From NCBI RefSeq assembly GCF_021018895.1, contig NC_079374.1:9079712-9143711 (forward strand): a DNA stretch of 64,000 bases, in the 5' to 3' direction. Each line of letters starts with the position of its first letter. Position 1 is the first letter of the stretch. This stretch comes from Seriola aureovittata (taxonomy: Eukaryota > Chordata > Actinopteri > Carangiformes > Carangidae). Shown here in pieces: positions 63,758 through 64,000 of the stretch. Under the pieces are notes generated by a model. It was not told where the DNA came from and searched no databases. It worked only from the letters and a program-made list of their open reading frames with translations. The position numbers and the translations under genes were made by a program.

Positions 63758-63941
63758 GGCTGGCTGAAAATGCAAAAAATAGCTGTGTCTGCGCCCACAG
63801 TTCTTACTTTACAAGCATGTAGTAGGCTATACTCCACACTGTAAGTAATCTGAAATGAATAGAGTGAATGTCACTGAACATGAGAAGTATGGGGCGTGTA
63901 TATTGTCATGCCACTTTTCCTGTAAAAAATTAAAGCTTTGC

Positions 63942-63947
63942 AATAAA
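63942..63947 (+). terminator. Poly(A) signal of the death-domain gene
   Basis: AATAAA at 63942-63947 lies 185 bases after the TAA stop at 63755-63757; the transcript should end at about 63960-63970. Confidence 0.7.
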
Positions 63948-64000
63948 GATGAAAAGCTAATTCCTAGGACTCATCTCAAATTCCCATTATTCCATTAAAA

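Overview
The window is nuclear DNA of a ray-finned fish, most likely a percomorph teleost. Genes are split into many exons with GT-AG introns, many only 80 to 150 bases long. The introns hold CA/GT, CT and poly-G microsatellites and decayed interspersed repeats of kinds I know from percomorph genomes. No bacterial, viral, tRNA or rRNA gene was recognised.

Four genes are supported. (1) MYCBP2 (PAM/Highwire/RPM-1 family; esrom in zebrafish) lies on the minus strand from about 38.25 kb down to the left edge, which cuts it. I placed 51 coding exons by splice sites, reading phase and similarity to the vertebrate protein. They join without a frame break into 7,629 coding bases, or 2,543 codons, a little over half of the usual ~4,600-residue protein. 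Present are the N-terminal helical region, the RCC1-like repeats with a Cys-rich insertion, both PHR domains, the filamin-type domain and the start of the region beyond. The catalytic C-terminus lies outside the window. (2) SCEL (sciellin) lies on the plus strand at about 41.4-50.0 kb. One 5' non-coding exon is followed by 24 coding exons (492 residues) with exon-encoded Ser/Thr-rich repeats and one C-terminal LIM domain. (3) SLAIN1 lies on the plus strand at 51.3-62.1 kb, with nine coding exons for 634 residues. (4) A small death-domain gene (139 residues, three coding exons) lies on the plus strand at 62.7-63.95 kb; I cannot assign it to a named family.

The order MYCBP2 - SCEL - SLAIN1 matches human chromosome 13q22, with MYCBP2 divergent from the other two. 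I know of no human gene corresponding to the death-domain gene at that place. MYCBP2 acts in axon guidance and synapse formation as a ubiquitin ligase, SLAIN1 promotes microtubule growth with EB1, and sciellin is an epithelial structural protein, so the neighbours share ancestry of position rather than a pathway.

Spaces between genes: about 3.2 kb between the MYCBP2 promoter and SCEL, about 1 kb between SCEL and SLAIN1, and under 1 kb between SLAIN1 and the death-domain gene. Introns carry a Tc1/mariner relic (35.8-36.4 kb), fragments of at least three miniature or short repeat families, a retrotransposon scrap and several simple repeats. The most distinctive points are the stand-alone death-domain gene with two possible N-termini, the exon-pair duplications in SCEL, and two upstream ORFs in the MYCBP2 leader.
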